A stretch of DNA of 64,000 nt, from NCBI GenBank assembly GCA_022393335.1, contig JAJEKB010021564.1:437669-501668 (forward strand). Reading direction: 5' to 3'. The position numbers were made by a program, and so were the translations under genes. The stretch is from Macrotrachela quadricornifera. Its lineage: Eukaryota > Rotifera > Eurotatoria > Philodinida > Philodinidae. Shown here piece after piece: positions 37,001 through 48,251 of the stretch (positions within the stretch are counted from its first letter, which is position 1; each line of letters begins with the position of its first letter). The notes below the pieces were generated by a model. That model did not search any database, was not told the origin of the DNA, and worked only from the letters and a program-made list of their open reading frames with translations.

Positions 37001-37986
37001 AAGGTTCTTCCTTAGACTATGTACGAGGTGAACATCTCATTTCATCAATTATTCAACAAATAACTGAGCTTCGTAAGAAAGAAGCATTTGACGAAATCTT
37101 TGATCAAATAAAAGAATTTTGTAATACAAATGGTATTGATTTAGATCAACAGTATCATTCATGTCGTAAAACAACAGTTCCAGCTCGTTTCCAAGAATGT
37201 ATAATTGAATCTACACTTGGCCAACGTGAAACTTTATCAATATCAATAGATTTTATGAACAGAATTTATTTTTCTTTAATTGACTGTATGCTAGTGGAGT
37301 TACATGGCAGATTTTCACTCAACACATTATCATTAATGAAAAGTATTTCTACAGTGTACCCTGAAAGTGAAAACTTTCTTAACATTGATCAGGTAGATGA
37401 ATTTTGTCGCCATGTCAATGTTGATTCAAGTGCGTTAAAAAATGAATTCAATGTTATAAAGACAATGATCAAATCTCAAACAGTTAATGACATCATTCAA
37501 TTTTTAAATGAATTGTTACTCTTCTCATGTACCTTTCCACAAACAATCAAAATGATTTCAAATGCTATAACAATGCCTATTTCATAAGTCACATGCGAGA
37601 TATCATTCAGTAAGCTAAAAATAATTAAGAATCATCTTCGTAACTCAGTGACCGATGACCGTCTCAGTGATTTAACAATTTTATCTATTGAACGTGAAAT
37701 TGATATTAACTATGAACAAGTAATTGATGTGTTTTCAAGTCTTCATAAGAACAGTAGAATTTTATTACGTTAGTTTTTTTTTATTGTTGTGTAAAAATAA
37801 ACATTGTTAAAAAAACTCATGGTGTGTTTGAAGGCCTCATCGCAATAGAATATTAGTCATTCCGATATTATAAATAGTCTGAAATACTTTGCTAAAAAGC
37901 TGGAAAAAACCCACACTATCCTTTCCGAGTTGCTGAGAAGAGCCGGGCTGAGCCCACCCTGCTAAGAAATCCTGGCTACGCCGCTA
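34050..37986. mobile_element. hAT-superfamily transposon
   Basis: The ends are inverted: TAGCGGCGTAGCCA at 34050 and its complement ending TGGCTACGCCGCTA at 37986. Both are followed internally by the GGTGGGCT/AGCCCACC word. A TAGCGGCGTAGCCA-type terminus with a ZMYM1/DUF4371-like transposase is typical of hAT relatives. The 8 bp beside each end do not match (TAAGCAAG against ATTGAGCC), so the target duplication has decayed or one end has been rearranged. The interior holds one plus-strand transposase gene with introns. Confidence 0.8.
34903..37773 (+). pseudogene. hAT transposase (ZMYM1-like), disabled
   Basis: Exons about 34903-35657, 35826-35997, 36054-36310, 36385-36626, 36690-about 37010 and on to 37773. 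N-terminal TTF-type zinc finger: RPWLEYS, AFCFYGRHF (the usual second Cys is Gly here), FISSGYNNWKRAL, HASSQSH. Catalytic region: FRGHEEQE, NRGNFLEVL, YALMADESRD, CFDGASVMSG and the HCSAHRLNL helix. C-terminal dimerisation region: VTCEISFSKLKIIKNHLRNS. Two lesions: a frame break at about 37005-37015 (before DYVRGEHL), and an in-frame TAA at 37585-37587 (before VTCE). The 168-bp first intron (35658-35825) has no stop and is a multiple of three, so an unspliced reading looks like a 56-residue insertion. An upstream ATG at 34816 in the same frame is less likely. Confidence 0.75.
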
Positions 37987-38868
37987 ATTGAGCCAATGGT
38001 AAAAGATTATTAATTATATTACCAAACTCTTCTCTCAAAAGAGAGGTTGTTCGATCGATTCAGGTTAAAAAGTTTTTCGAATTGGTACCGTGGTTTTCAT
38101 CACACTCGAATATGTCGATTGTTTCCTTATGGAAGCCTTATTCATTAAGAAGAGCAGAAATGGCTAATCTTTTTCCTGTAATCATAAACAATAATCATTT
38201 GAGTTACAACAGAAACAATGAATACCTTTAATCTCATCACGCCGCGTCCGGCCTCGAGCTGTTGTTCCGTTAATCGAAACAAAACGCCTCTCTTTATTTT
38301 ATTGGCTCATGCTTCATCTTGCCAAAAGCTCTTGGCACCAGTGGTACGATTACTTTGAATGTTCGTTTATATACAAATCCGAGTTTTCTCATTCAGCACC
38401 ATAGCGATGTCGTTGACTGGATAGGAAAATCAGCATCGGCAACTCAAATACGAATAAGAATTTTGTTGATGGTAAGATAGATTTGCTCGGCCAAAAGGAA
38501 ATGAACATGAAATCTATGGAATGCTTATAATTATGCTGCTCTTTAGTTATCTTTGATTGAATTAATCTCATTGTATATTCCCCTGCTGTTGTTCCGTTAA
38601 AATAGTTGATGGACCACCACTATTTGATAGTTAACGCGGAGGGCGAGGGCCAGAATTACTGATTACCACAGTAGAGCATCCAGAAAACTTTGAAGGAGGT
38701 GTGGTGGTTGCAATGAAAACAAATGCTAATGTTATTTAAGATGCTTTTTCTAATATTTTTTATATTATGATCTGGTCAAATTCACATTGTTCATAGGGCA
38801 ACGAAAACACTTTAGAAATAGAATGAATAACAAATAAATCATATAAAAATTTCGGCTTTCTAATCTTT
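37987..38868. other. no gene seen; 16-bp direct repeat
   Basis: The word GCTGTTGTTCCGTTAA occurs at about 38258 and again at about 38583, 325 bp apart, in otherwise unrecognised sequence. It may mark the edges of a small insertion. Confidence 0.4.
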
Positions 38869-39064
38869 CGTTTTGAGAATTTGTCGATGATTTATTCGAC
38901 ATCGATATTTATCATTGAATGTATATAAATCATTGCCAGACCATTCAAACGATTTTCACTGATGGTGCTTCGTAGATATGTTTTTTAATAACTTTAATGT
39001 TGAAAAGCTTCTTTCACCTGTTGCTGTTGTCAATGGTAGTGATGCATAAATTCATAAAAGAACT
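38869..39064 (-). pseudogene. hAT transposase C-terminal remnant
   Basis: The minus strand reads PLTTATGERSFSTLKLLK and, after a one-base frameshift, TYLRSTISENRLNGLAMIYI, then a stop and IIDKFSKRK. This is the hAT dimerisation domain of a lineage different from the 34-38 kb element. It ends at the left edge of the fold-back element (39069), which may have inserted into it. Confidence 0.6.
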
Positions 39065-39068
39065 TTAA

Positions 39069-41053
39069 TAACGGATGCGGCAGAATAAATGGCGGTCTCA
39101 GTATTTTGACCATAAGTTTTTTTATCCTGGATTCTATCGAGCTATTTTTTTTAAAGATGCGCCCGTCAACTCTCTACAATCTCTGCCTATTTCAACTAAT
39201 TCAATTGCAATTCGTCAGTTTATTACTGTATATGAATTAGATTACTCTATAAACTACAACTTTCTAGCAAGAAGTTTTTAGTAGGATTATGATATCTTAC
39301 AATGGCCATATCACAGAGATATGTGATACAATAGGTTTTGTAGAGGAAAGTTTGCTCTACAAAACCGTATAGTCGGTTTCTCAGATCCACTCGGATATAA
39401 TGTACGAATCTAGATAGAATATTCCATAGGATGCTGATCGTAAAAAAAGAAAATATCATATTTTTTCAAATGAATATCGTATAGAATATTCGAATGGATG
39501 GAAAAAGGAAGAAAGGAAAAACGTCGAAACGGTAAATGACGAAGAAAAAATATAGAAAGAAAAAATGTCGAAGAGAGAATATCGAAAACAGGATCTGTTG
39601 AATAGACGCTGTCTCTAATCAACATTAAATTTAACTCATTCTTATATATATATCGTTTTTTTCTCATTCTATTGGCTTCGTATTATAACCAATATCGACA
39701 ATGACAATGATCTTAAATAGTGAAGAACTGGAACAAAGAAATAGATAAAGGACGAGTGCCATTAAGGCATATTTTGGGTCCAAAAACTACGACCCAAGAC
39801 TAGAGTACTGCAACGGTTTCAAAGGAATCGTTCACATCTGATTAAAGAAATGTGATTCATTTCATCATTTCTGACGCTAATACATTTTTCGACGATGTAT
39901 CTTGAAGAGAAATACGTACTCTTTCTGGCTGTACAGTCAAAGATGCATTATAGTCTTTCATAGCTTTAAAAAGAGAAACGGTTCCGAACGGTTCTAAACT
40001 GGAACCGTTCGGAACCGTACAGTGAGGAACCGAATCTTTTTCATCAATAGATTCAGATTACGGAAGGTTATAATGTATCTCTGAATACACGGTCTGAAAG
40101 AGAAAACACGCCTTTTCAAAATGTATTGTAAAAAGAAGTAGTAGAATTAGAAATAATGGATTGGTTCATAATTCTTTGAGCGGAACTAGAAAATTTTTTT
40201 GAAACCGTTGCAGCACTCTACCTAAGACACACATATTCGGACTCAGCATTAAATTCTGAGTAGAATAGCGTTTTAAATCACTGAAAATCTCAAAAAAAAG
40301 TTTTCGATATTTTTCCTTTCGATGTTTTTCTCTTCGACTTTTTCTATATTTTTCTTTCGGCCTTTCTACAGCACACCGACTATTCTTTTCTTTTCGATAT
40401 TTTTCATGTCGGTGTTTTTTCTTTCTATATTTTTCCTTCTTTTCTTCGGCATTTATCGTTTCGATATTTTTCTTTTCTTCCTTTTTCCATCATACTGAAT
40501 ATTCTATCGAGATTGATCATAGCATTCGCAGTATATCTGAAAGATTGACTGTAGAGTTTTGTAGAGCGGAATTTTCTATACAAAATCTACTGTGTTATAT
40601 ATCTTCAAAACGCAGGCATGTTAAGGCACGCTAATCAACTTTTTATGCTTATTTATCAGAAAAACTGCATTTGAGGCTTGTTTGATGTTTTGACTATAAT
40701 ATCGTCATTTCTCAATGAGATTCGAAAAGTTTTTTTACCAAAATGATCAGCGAAAAAGGCTCTACAAAAAGTCTAACATGAAAGAATAGTTTTGAAAGTA
40801 ATTTGTGTTTTTTCTGTCGACTTCTTTCGGAACTATCTACTAAAAACTTCTTGTTAGAAAGTTGTGGCTGTTAGAGTAATCTGATTCATATACAATAATA
40901 AACTAACGAATTGCGATTGAATTAGTTGAAATAGGCAAGATTGTAGAGAATTGAAAGGCGCATCTTTTAAAAAAATTTAGCTCGAGAGAATCAAAAATAA
41001 AAAACCTTATGGTCAAAATACTGAGACCGCCATTTATTCTGCTACACCCGTTA
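39069..41053. mobile_element. 2-kb fold-back element with about 210-bp terminal inverted repeats
   Basis: The ends TAACGGATGCGGCAG and TAACGGGTGTAGCAG (right end complemented) continue as inverted arms through AATAAATGGCGGTCTC, AGTATTTTGACCATAAG, GCGCC/GCGCA, CTCTACAAT and CTAGCAAGAAGTTTTTAGTAG. They cover about 39069-39285 and 40838-41053. The inner sequence is also partly inverted: TTTTTC/GAAAAA-rich tracts at 39430-39660 and 40280-40500, plus a GGTTCCGAAC..GTTCGGAACC palindrome near 39980-40010. No transposase was seen. A TA-type target site is likely because both ends start with TA. Confidence 0.65.
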
Positions 41054-41260
41054 GAATTAGAATCTGACGGTCAATTTCTGGAAGATTATGGACTTATTGA
41101 ACAAGTAACACCAACTTCCGAAGGTGGTACAGGCAATCCTATCGATTGCTATCAATATTTCATCACTGACAAGATTATAAGCCTTATGGTTCTTAATTAT
41201 GTTTGTTCATGGGCAATAATTGTATATAATGAAAATAAATTAATATTTTACAGCAGCTAA
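41054..41260 (+). pseudogene. possible piggyBac-like transposase fragment
   Basis: The plus strand reads LELESDGQFLEDYGLIEQVT, then GNPIDCYQYFITDKIISLMV, before losing the pattern. The NPIDCY.FITDEIISL texture resembles the N-terminal part of the piggyBac (DDE_Tnp_1_7) domain as I remember it. It starts inside the right arm of the fold-back element, so any upstream part is lost or lies elsewhere. Confidence 0.35.
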
Positions 41261-41485
41261 TAATTATTTATATGGGCTTGAGCAGCCGACCTGATACCTC
41301 AGGATATATCTACTCGTATAGTTTCAATCCTTTATAAAAAAAAAACATTTTTCTACCCATTGCACCCTACATATAACACTACTGATCTAGGTCTGTTTGA
41401 GATCTATATCGCTTGAAATGAGATTTACTAAGTACGTCCTTATTATTACCGTGTTACACGTGCTTTACATTGTATTTGTTACTTA

Positions 41486-43165
41486 GGGTATACCAAAAGT
41501 TCTAAGCCCGATGTTTAAAATTTTTTAAAGTCGTAAATATTGAATGTTTTTTTAAGGCAAAGTATAGTATAAGTTCTCGTCTTCAATAATCAACAGAGCA
41601 ACTCCATCTTGGATTTACTTCTAACACTCTGCTAGATTAGTTCTATAGTAGCTATAACTAAGAAAAGATTCTGACAACATAAAACTAGAATGTGAAAAAG
41701 AAAAAGATTTGTAAGTTTATTTTATTAGATGCTCAAAATAGTCACCGTTATTTTCTATACAGAGTTCCATCCTTTCTAACAGTTTATCAAAAGTCTTCTT
41801 GAACTCGTTCATAGGAATATTTCTCATGACGGTGGAAACCTCTTGAGCCAGCGATTCTTCGTTCGTGTGATCCGTCAACTTGTTCTTGATATAATCATTT
41901 AGCCAAAAGTCACACGGTGCAAGATCTGGTGAATATGGTGGATGTGGAATGATTTCGATACCTTCCTCTGTTAAATAATCGACAACATCTCGATGAGCAT
42001 GAGAAGAACCATTATCGTGAAGCATTTTGTATTTTGTGCGGGATGACTTTTCCTTTTTTCTTATTTCATTGATAACAGGTATAAGACAGTTATCGATATA
42101 GTAATTATGATCGATGGTCTTGCCTTTATCTACTTTGTGTATAAGAACAGGACCAGTGGATTTAAAGAACAGGGAAAACATTGATTTAGGTTCAAACCTA
42201 TTCCGGCGAACTACGGTTCTTGGTGGTTCGTTTTCGCCAACCCAGGTAGAATTGCTTGACTTCCGACCAATTTGTCTGTGATAAATCCATGTCTCATCAC
42301 CCGTAATAATATCGCATAACTGCCATGTTCCGTTGCTAAATTTCTCTAAATTTTGACGACAAATTCGGAGTCGTTTTTGTTTTTGTTCGTCAGTAAGTTG
42401 ATGAGCAACCCAACGTGATACAACTTTTCTCATCTTCAGATGATCATGGATAATTCGTTCTATTGTACCACGAGATAGATCAGTCTCAACCATAATTTCA
42501 TCATAAGTTGAGTGCGGATCATCTTCGATAACTTGTCGAACACATTCAATATTTTCATCTGTAAGCACTGATATCGGACGTCCAGATCGAGGATCATCAC
42601 CGACATCTTCTCTCCCTTCACGAAAACGCTTCGCCCATCGTTTGACTGTCGCATATGACGGACCATCAGATCCCAACGCTTCTGTAAGTTCTTCGAAGAT
42701 TGCTTTTGGATTTACTCCCAAAATACATCGAATTTTGATATAGTATCGATGAAATTCATCACCCATGTTTCCTAGATTGCTTTAAAGTTGAAATCAGATT
42801 CTACCACGATTTGAAGTCGAATGCGGTACAAATGAGCTGGCGACGAACAGCCTCTTATCTACATATACTAACGAAATCTAATATTCTACAACATGACGTC
42901 ATAAAATGTAACGAGAGAGAGACCAATGGAAAATATCGAAAGTTCCAGAATATACCTGAATATTGAACAAAAGTTAGTGAAGTCTGTACAATTGTCGCTA
43001 AATTGTAGAATCACTGCAGTAGAGTGTTAGAAGTAAATCCAAGATGGAGTTGCTCTGTTGATTATTGAAGACGAGAACTTATACTATACTTTGCCTTAAA
43101 AAAACATTCAATATTTACGACTTTAAAAAATTTTAAACATCGGGCTTAGAACTTTTGGTATACCC
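41486..43165. mobile_element. mariner element, 1680 bp, complete
   Basis: TA target duplications flank it (41484-41485 and 43166-43167). The terminal inverted repeats start GGGTATACCAAAAGTTCTAAG and run 145 bp, 41486-41630 and 43021-43165. I compared the arms base by base and found no difference. The interior carries a single intact transposase on the minus strand. Mariners usually have arms of about 30 bp, so these are long. Identical arms and an open reading frame indicate a recent insertion or one still kept functional. Confidence 0.95.
41717..42766 (-). CDS. mariner transposase, 349 aa, apparently intact
   Basis: Cut-and-paste DNA transposase acting at TA sites. N-terminal helix-turn-helix region (YIKIRCILGVNPKAIFEEL, PSYATVKRWAKRFREGRED, DDPRSGRP), second DNA-binding half (DPHSTYDEIMVETDLSRGTI), then WVAHQLT, the family's WVPHEL-type linker motif with Ala for Pro. 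Catalytic triad: ITGDETW, LHDNGSSH, and YSPDLAPCDFWL. Exactly 34 residues separate the second and third Asp, the mariner DD34D signature. The length of 349 residues is normal. There are no internal stops and no introns. The ATG at 42766 follows an untranslated stretch inside the element. Confidence 0.95.
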   Translation of the reverse strand: MGDEFHRYYIKIRCILGVNPKAIFEELTEALGSDGPSYATVKRWAKRFREGREDVGDDPRSGRPISVLTDENIECVRQVIEDDPHSTYDEIMVETDLSRGTIERIIHDHLKMRKVVSRWVAHQLTDEQKQKRLRICRQNLEKFSNGTWQLCDIITGDETWIYHRQIGRKSSNSTWVGENEPPRTVVRRNRFEPKSMFSLFFKSTGPVLIHKVDKGKTIDHNYYIDNCLIPVINEIRKKEKSSRTKYKMLHDNGSSHAHRDVVDYLTEEGIEIIPHPPYSPDLAPCDFWLNDYIKNKLTDHTNEESLAQEVSTVMRNIPMNEFKKTFDKLLERMELCIENNGDYFEHLIK

Positions 43166-43309
43166 TAAGTAAATATCCAAAGAACAAATAATTCTCTAGT
43201 TGTTGTGCTTCTTATTTTTAAAATGAAAGAAATTCTAAAGCACTCATTTTTCAGCAGACAATAAAATCATTATTTTTTTATTTCATTCTTTTATCATTTG
43301 ATATTCTAT

Positions 43310-43490
43310 GTTAAATAGAAAAACAAAATATATCATACAATGCAGTGTAAAAAGAGAAGACAATTTACAGAGAACCGCTTATTATCCAATTGTCCGTTTT
43401 ATTCATTGAGAAAACAAAAATTGCATCAACGGAATTAACTATTCTTTATATATTGTAATTCTTTTTCACATTACATCTTATGATATGGTT
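43310..43490. repeat. imperfect palindrome related to the MITE interior
   Basis: A left arm AAAACAAAATATATCATAC..TGTAAAAAG and a right arm CTTTTTCACAT..TATGATATGG pair over about 60 bp, with the body wording of the MITEs at 433 and 10812 (fold-back with AAACAAAA and ATGCAGTGT words). The TTAA ends could not be recognised, so it is an eroded copy. Confidence 0.45.
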
Positions 43491-45091
43491 TTTTTTTAAA
43501 ATCACATATTAAATGATGCGAGAATGCAATGGATAAAGGCACTATTTTATCCAAGAGAGACATAAGATGACTTATTCACTCCTTTCTTTGTCCACATAAT
43601 ACGATCCAAAAAGGATTGTGATATAAGCATTCCCGTGTTGAATCTTTCACTTTTCCTTTCATTCACATATTCGATTATTTTATAATATCATATTAAAGGT
43701 GTTTCCTTTTTCTGTCAAATAATATATAAATAGATAGGGAAATATTGTTCATTAACTTTTTTTTATATATAAAAACGAGGCTATTATCATGTGTCATATA
43801 TGAACCTTCGTGAAAAAAAATTGCCTATAACTTGTCTCTGTTGACACTCATTCTCTCTAAATTGTATGCCAATTTATAAAGATCGTTAAGTCCTATCGAA
43901 TGACATTAAACTGTTTGAAGAACAAAACGAAAAATGAGGTGATTTTCGTAGAATAAAAAAAACTCATAAATAACTTGCGATGTGAATATACGTAAATATC
44001 TTAATATACAAGTTTTTGTTCTCGGAACATGTTGATTTAGTACGAATTGTGTATGAGTCAGTATACCTCTTCGACAATTTATTCAATGATTCAAAATAAT
44101 TCAAAGAAAATGTAAAATAGTATAATTTCTTCTATAAGTTGTAGAGAATTGAGCAATTTTGAAATATCAATTGTATTACAAGAAGTCTAATTGTAATAAA
44201 AAGTATATGTTCGTTCATTTCTGACGTTGTTTAGAGAGCATTTCTTGATTAATTCTTGACATTTATAAGTAGTTAAATGTTTGATGTGTCTCAAAAATCA
44301 AACGTTATTTGAGTTACTTCGTTTCGGCATAGACGAATAGTTATGTAATCAGTATGCACAGATTAGTACTGCAGAATTGAGAAGTGCAATTCTACTTTCT
44401 AAATTCATACTAACAAGGACATCATCCGAGCTGATACTAGACGTTCGAACACATGTTGAGTACACAAGAAGGTCTCAATGAGACTACTAAAAGCCTAAAA
44501 GAGTTTGTACTCATTGACCTTTGAATTTGAGTTATGATCTTTTAAGGACCGATTTTTTTTACTTTAATAATCTCACATATTTAATTGTTTAATGTGAAAT
44601 AAATATGCTTTTTCTTTACTAAAGTAGTTTGAGAAGATAATCTTCCAACTTGTCAATACAATATTCGTTTTGATTTAACTTATCGATATTTAATCTTAGA
44701 ATAATTGTTGATTTAGTAAAAAGTAGCGACATTTCAATTACGAAACTATCCTTCAAAATAATGTTTATTTGAACTTTATTACAAACTTATTAAGTAAGGA
44801 ATTTTATACTACTGAGTCTATTATATATACTGAAAAAGCTAATTAGATAGTCCAAATTGACAAAATTGAGGATGATTAATTATAGAAGAGCAAATTTGTT
44901 TAGTTCCTATCACAGTCTTCATAATTTTAATTTAATCATAGTCGTGATTATTTGTTTTCCATTACTTCCACTTATAATGACTTGTTTTCTACTAATGATC
45001 TCGGTTTGTTGAAGTTGTATATTTTAGTCTTATTCATATTTATCATAGACACATAAAATTTCAGTTGATCAGCATATTTTCTTTTTCTTAG
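43491..45091. other. no gene seen
   Basis: AT-rich spacer of 1.6 kb upstream of the FG-GAP exon. I searched it for a start exon or Thr-rich stalk exons and found none that I can support. Confidence 0.4.
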
Positions 45092-46227
45092 TACCATCTT
45101 GTCAATTAACGTTTCAACCAATCATTGAATTGCAATACGAAACCTTTATATCCTCATTCGCTGTCAGTGATTTTAACAACGACAGTCAGTGGGATCTTAT
45201 CGTTCTGTTCGACGTCTTGGACGAAATTCAAATATTGATTGGAAATGGTAATGCCACTTTTGAAGCACCAGAGAAGGTACCGATCGGAGCTTGCAAAAGT
45301 TTGTCTGAGATGGCTATTGCTGATTTCAATAAAGACGGTCAGACGGATTTCGCTGTTATTTGTCGTGAAGACGAGTTGGTTCGTGTCTTACTCATAAATG
45401 CTAATGGAACTTTAGATATATCAACAACATATCCAACAGGATATAATAGTTATCCAAGAATGATCCATGTCGGCGATTTCAATGGTGACAACAACTTAGA
45501 TATCGTTGTTATGTGTAATAGATTATATCCTAATCATGGTGTAGTTGTGCTGCTGGGATATGGAAATGGATCTTTTACAAAACCGAGAAGATTTTCGACA
45601 GGAGATGAGAGTCCTCCTAGCTCAATTGTTGTTGGTGATTTCAACAACGATAGTCAACTAGACATTGCTTTCGGCAAAGAATATGAGCAACAAATAGGGG
45701 TGCTGCTTGGATATGGTAATGGAAGTTTTGGAGCACCACTAATGAGCTTACAACAAGACTACATTTTTACGTTGTCGATGATTGCCAATGATTTTAACAA
45801 CGACGGTTATCTAGATTTGGCAGTCACGAATGCGAACAATGGTAATATAGAGGTTTTTCTTGGAAAGGGTGATGGAACTTTTCAAGCAGATATGAAATTT
45901 CTAACGAGATATTTTGAGGTGTCAGTCGCATTCATTAGTGATGATTTCAATGGCGATGGAAAGGTTGATCTTGCTGTTGCATCTTTGCAGGGTAAGAATG
46001 TGGGTATGTTTCTTGGACATGGTAATGGGACTTTTGAAACACAAGTGACATTTTCACTTTCCAGTCTGTACGAACTCACAACTATTGCTGCAGCTGATTT
46101 TAACAGTGATAGTCGATTGGATATCATTTGTTCCATCCCAGACGACTACACTATGATAATCCTTTTGAACACATGTGAATGTTGCGAACTTAATTTTCTT
46201 AATATCACCACATCCACTCTTGAGTGA
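45092..46227 (+). CDS. FG-GAP/VCBS-repeat protein exon, seven repeats, 5' end missing
   Basis: Opens after a TTTTTCTTAG acceptor and runs about 377 codons to a TGA. It encodes seven repeats, each with a calcium-binding loop: DFNNDSQWD, DFNKDGQTD, DFNGDNNLD, DFNNDSQLD, DFNNDGYLD, DFNGDGKVD, DFNSDSRLD. Most are followed by a G.GNG.F strand. Seven such units are what is needed to close an integrin-alpha-type propeller. It begins PSCQLTFQPIIEL, the usual opening of this repeat block in rotifer surface proteins, which normally have a membrane anchor and a Thr-rich stalk in upstream exons. None were found, so this is a partial gene or an orphan last exon. Presumed extracellular adhesion role. Confidence 0.75.
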
Positions 46228-47727
46228 TTGTTTTCATCTTGACTTCAAATATAGAACATTTTTAAAACTCTACAATGAGAATTCAACTTGAAAAAAAGAT
46301 TTAAATCCACTTTTTGATAGTAGAAAACTAGTCGCAAAACATCGCTTCATTAATTAGAATCAGCGTTCGACTGTCTCTATTATTCATTAGTTCTAAAAGA
46401 ACATTGGTGAGATATTTTCATATGTGAAAAATGAAATAACAATTTATATTCTATTCGTAATCTTTTTTCTTTTGATTATTCAAGTTTTTGCTGCTTTAGT
46501 ATGCCTAATTATATTATGCAATTGCTTTCAGTTTTTTCTTTATTTATAATTAAGCATGTCAATCAAGTTGTTGTTGTCTTAATTGTCCGTGGTTCATTTC
46601 AAAACATAACACAGCTTCACCGGTTTTTGAATAAATCAGCAACGCAATGAATTTGAGATCTGTGTTTTCATCAATTGATAGAGACTTATAGGTATACGAC
46701 TTCATGAAAAAACCAAAAGTTGATATAATTTTGAACAAATTGCATTTTTTAAAACTTTCGATGATTCATGTATAAAATTACGGTATTTCAGCAGTTTTCT
46801 AACTTTCATATGTTAAATAGATAGGCTAAAGCTTGTCCTATAGATCTATGTAAGGTCAATTTTAATAACTACTTCGTTCGAGAGATGTTTCATCTCTACT
46901 GAAGTTTACTCATCTCTTTCTTTTCTAGTTTGAATAATCAGAGGGTTAGGGTCGGGTTGAGATAAGCTGTCATGATCTAGATTTCGTCTTCAGCTACGGA
47001 TCTCATCAGATGGCATTTATCTCTAACTCGATTTACTTAAGAATCAAGAAAAAAATATTTATTAAAATCATTATATAATGAAAGATCGATTATATGCTCA
47101 TATCGGGAAGTATAGTGGAAGAAAAGACTTTATTAAAGATTTTTAATCAAGTTTTGAATTTTTAAGTTTATTCAGTTTATTTTGTTTTATTATATGAAGT
47201 AACTTTTTTTATTGTTGTTTTTATTTTTTGTCGGCATTTGTTTGAAGATGAGAAAATGAAGGTTATAGTTTTGTATCGATCGAATTTTCGATAAATTTTT
47301 CAATAATGATGGTTCAAGTCGTTCATGGATTAGTTCATTTCGTGCATCTCGACAATTTCGATTGTCAATCATCATGCGAATGATGGCGACTATGATGTTT
47401 TTGAAAATAGATTCGTAAACTTGATGCATATTTCATCTATTTTCTTTAATCTTTTATTTTTGTGGTTGTGTTTTCTTAGTTGTTTTATGTTGTTTGAATA
47501 TCTATATTATTGTATTGATTGTTAGCGATGTTGGCTGTCACTGTACTCATTGCCACTTGTGATTGTTGAGGTAGAAATTTGTAGGTATTTGTAAAACATG
47601 ATAACACTCACTAACACCCAACTTTTCAACGGACAGAGAAACCATATCTACAAACACCCACAGATGGTTGTAATCTATCATCAGAGATAGTAATGTATGT
47701 ATTTTGAACCATCTTTATAGCTGCTAA
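46228..47727. other. no gene seen
   Basis: Spacer of 1.5 kb. A short minus-strand frame at 47190-47429 (RDARNELIHERLEPSLLKNL) could be a small exon, but it has no partners. Confidence 0.4.
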
Positions 47728-47970
47728 TATCCCAGCATACAAAAAAATCAGAATCTCATTGAAATAACACCTTCTATTATTGACACTCGGATTGAAATAT
47801 GCCAGCAGTACTTCGTAAATAGCTCAAAACGTTCGTCTGCTATCCAGATTCGCTCAATAGAATATGTGAGCATTCATTTTGAGCTGGATGATGTCGAAGT
47901 TTTTCAATATAGTGCACAGTGTATAGAAATAATTAGCAGATCATATACAAAAGGTTACACTATTCGATGA
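47728..47970 (+). other. unassigned coding-like fragment
   Basis: An 80-codon open stretch (EITPSIIDTRIEICQQYFVN, IRSIEYVSIHFELDDVEVFQ) with a CCCAG acceptor-like start. In a neighbouring frame directly behind it follow EFSKSDWKRVN, a stop, and IVTWSVSYRVNRNTGDTTGV. The texture is that of real protein broken by indels. No family recognised. It lies beside the NSF-like relic but on the opposite strand. Confidence 0.3.
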
Positions 47971-48251
47971 GTTTTCTAAAAGCGATTGGAAAAGAGTCAA
48001 TTAAGCTATTGTCACATGGTCAGTATCTTATCGTGTGAATAGAAATACTGGGGACACAACAGGAGTTTTACAACTTGGATCTTAGAAAGTGCGCACTCTA
48101 GGAGCAAAGAAAGATTCGTTATGACACAATATCATTGTATGCTTGATTTAGAGAAGAAGCATTTCGCATTAATTCTTTTTATTGATTCTTGCCAAATCTA
48201 GATTAATCGTGATGATGCATACTGATTTTTTTCAAGTGCCTGAATAAAGTC

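Noticed and set aside
37002..37016. Micro-intron GTTCTTCCTTAG in the hAT transposase
   Set aside because: Twelve bases is far below any spliceable intron, and removing it does not restore the frame. A frameshift is simpler.
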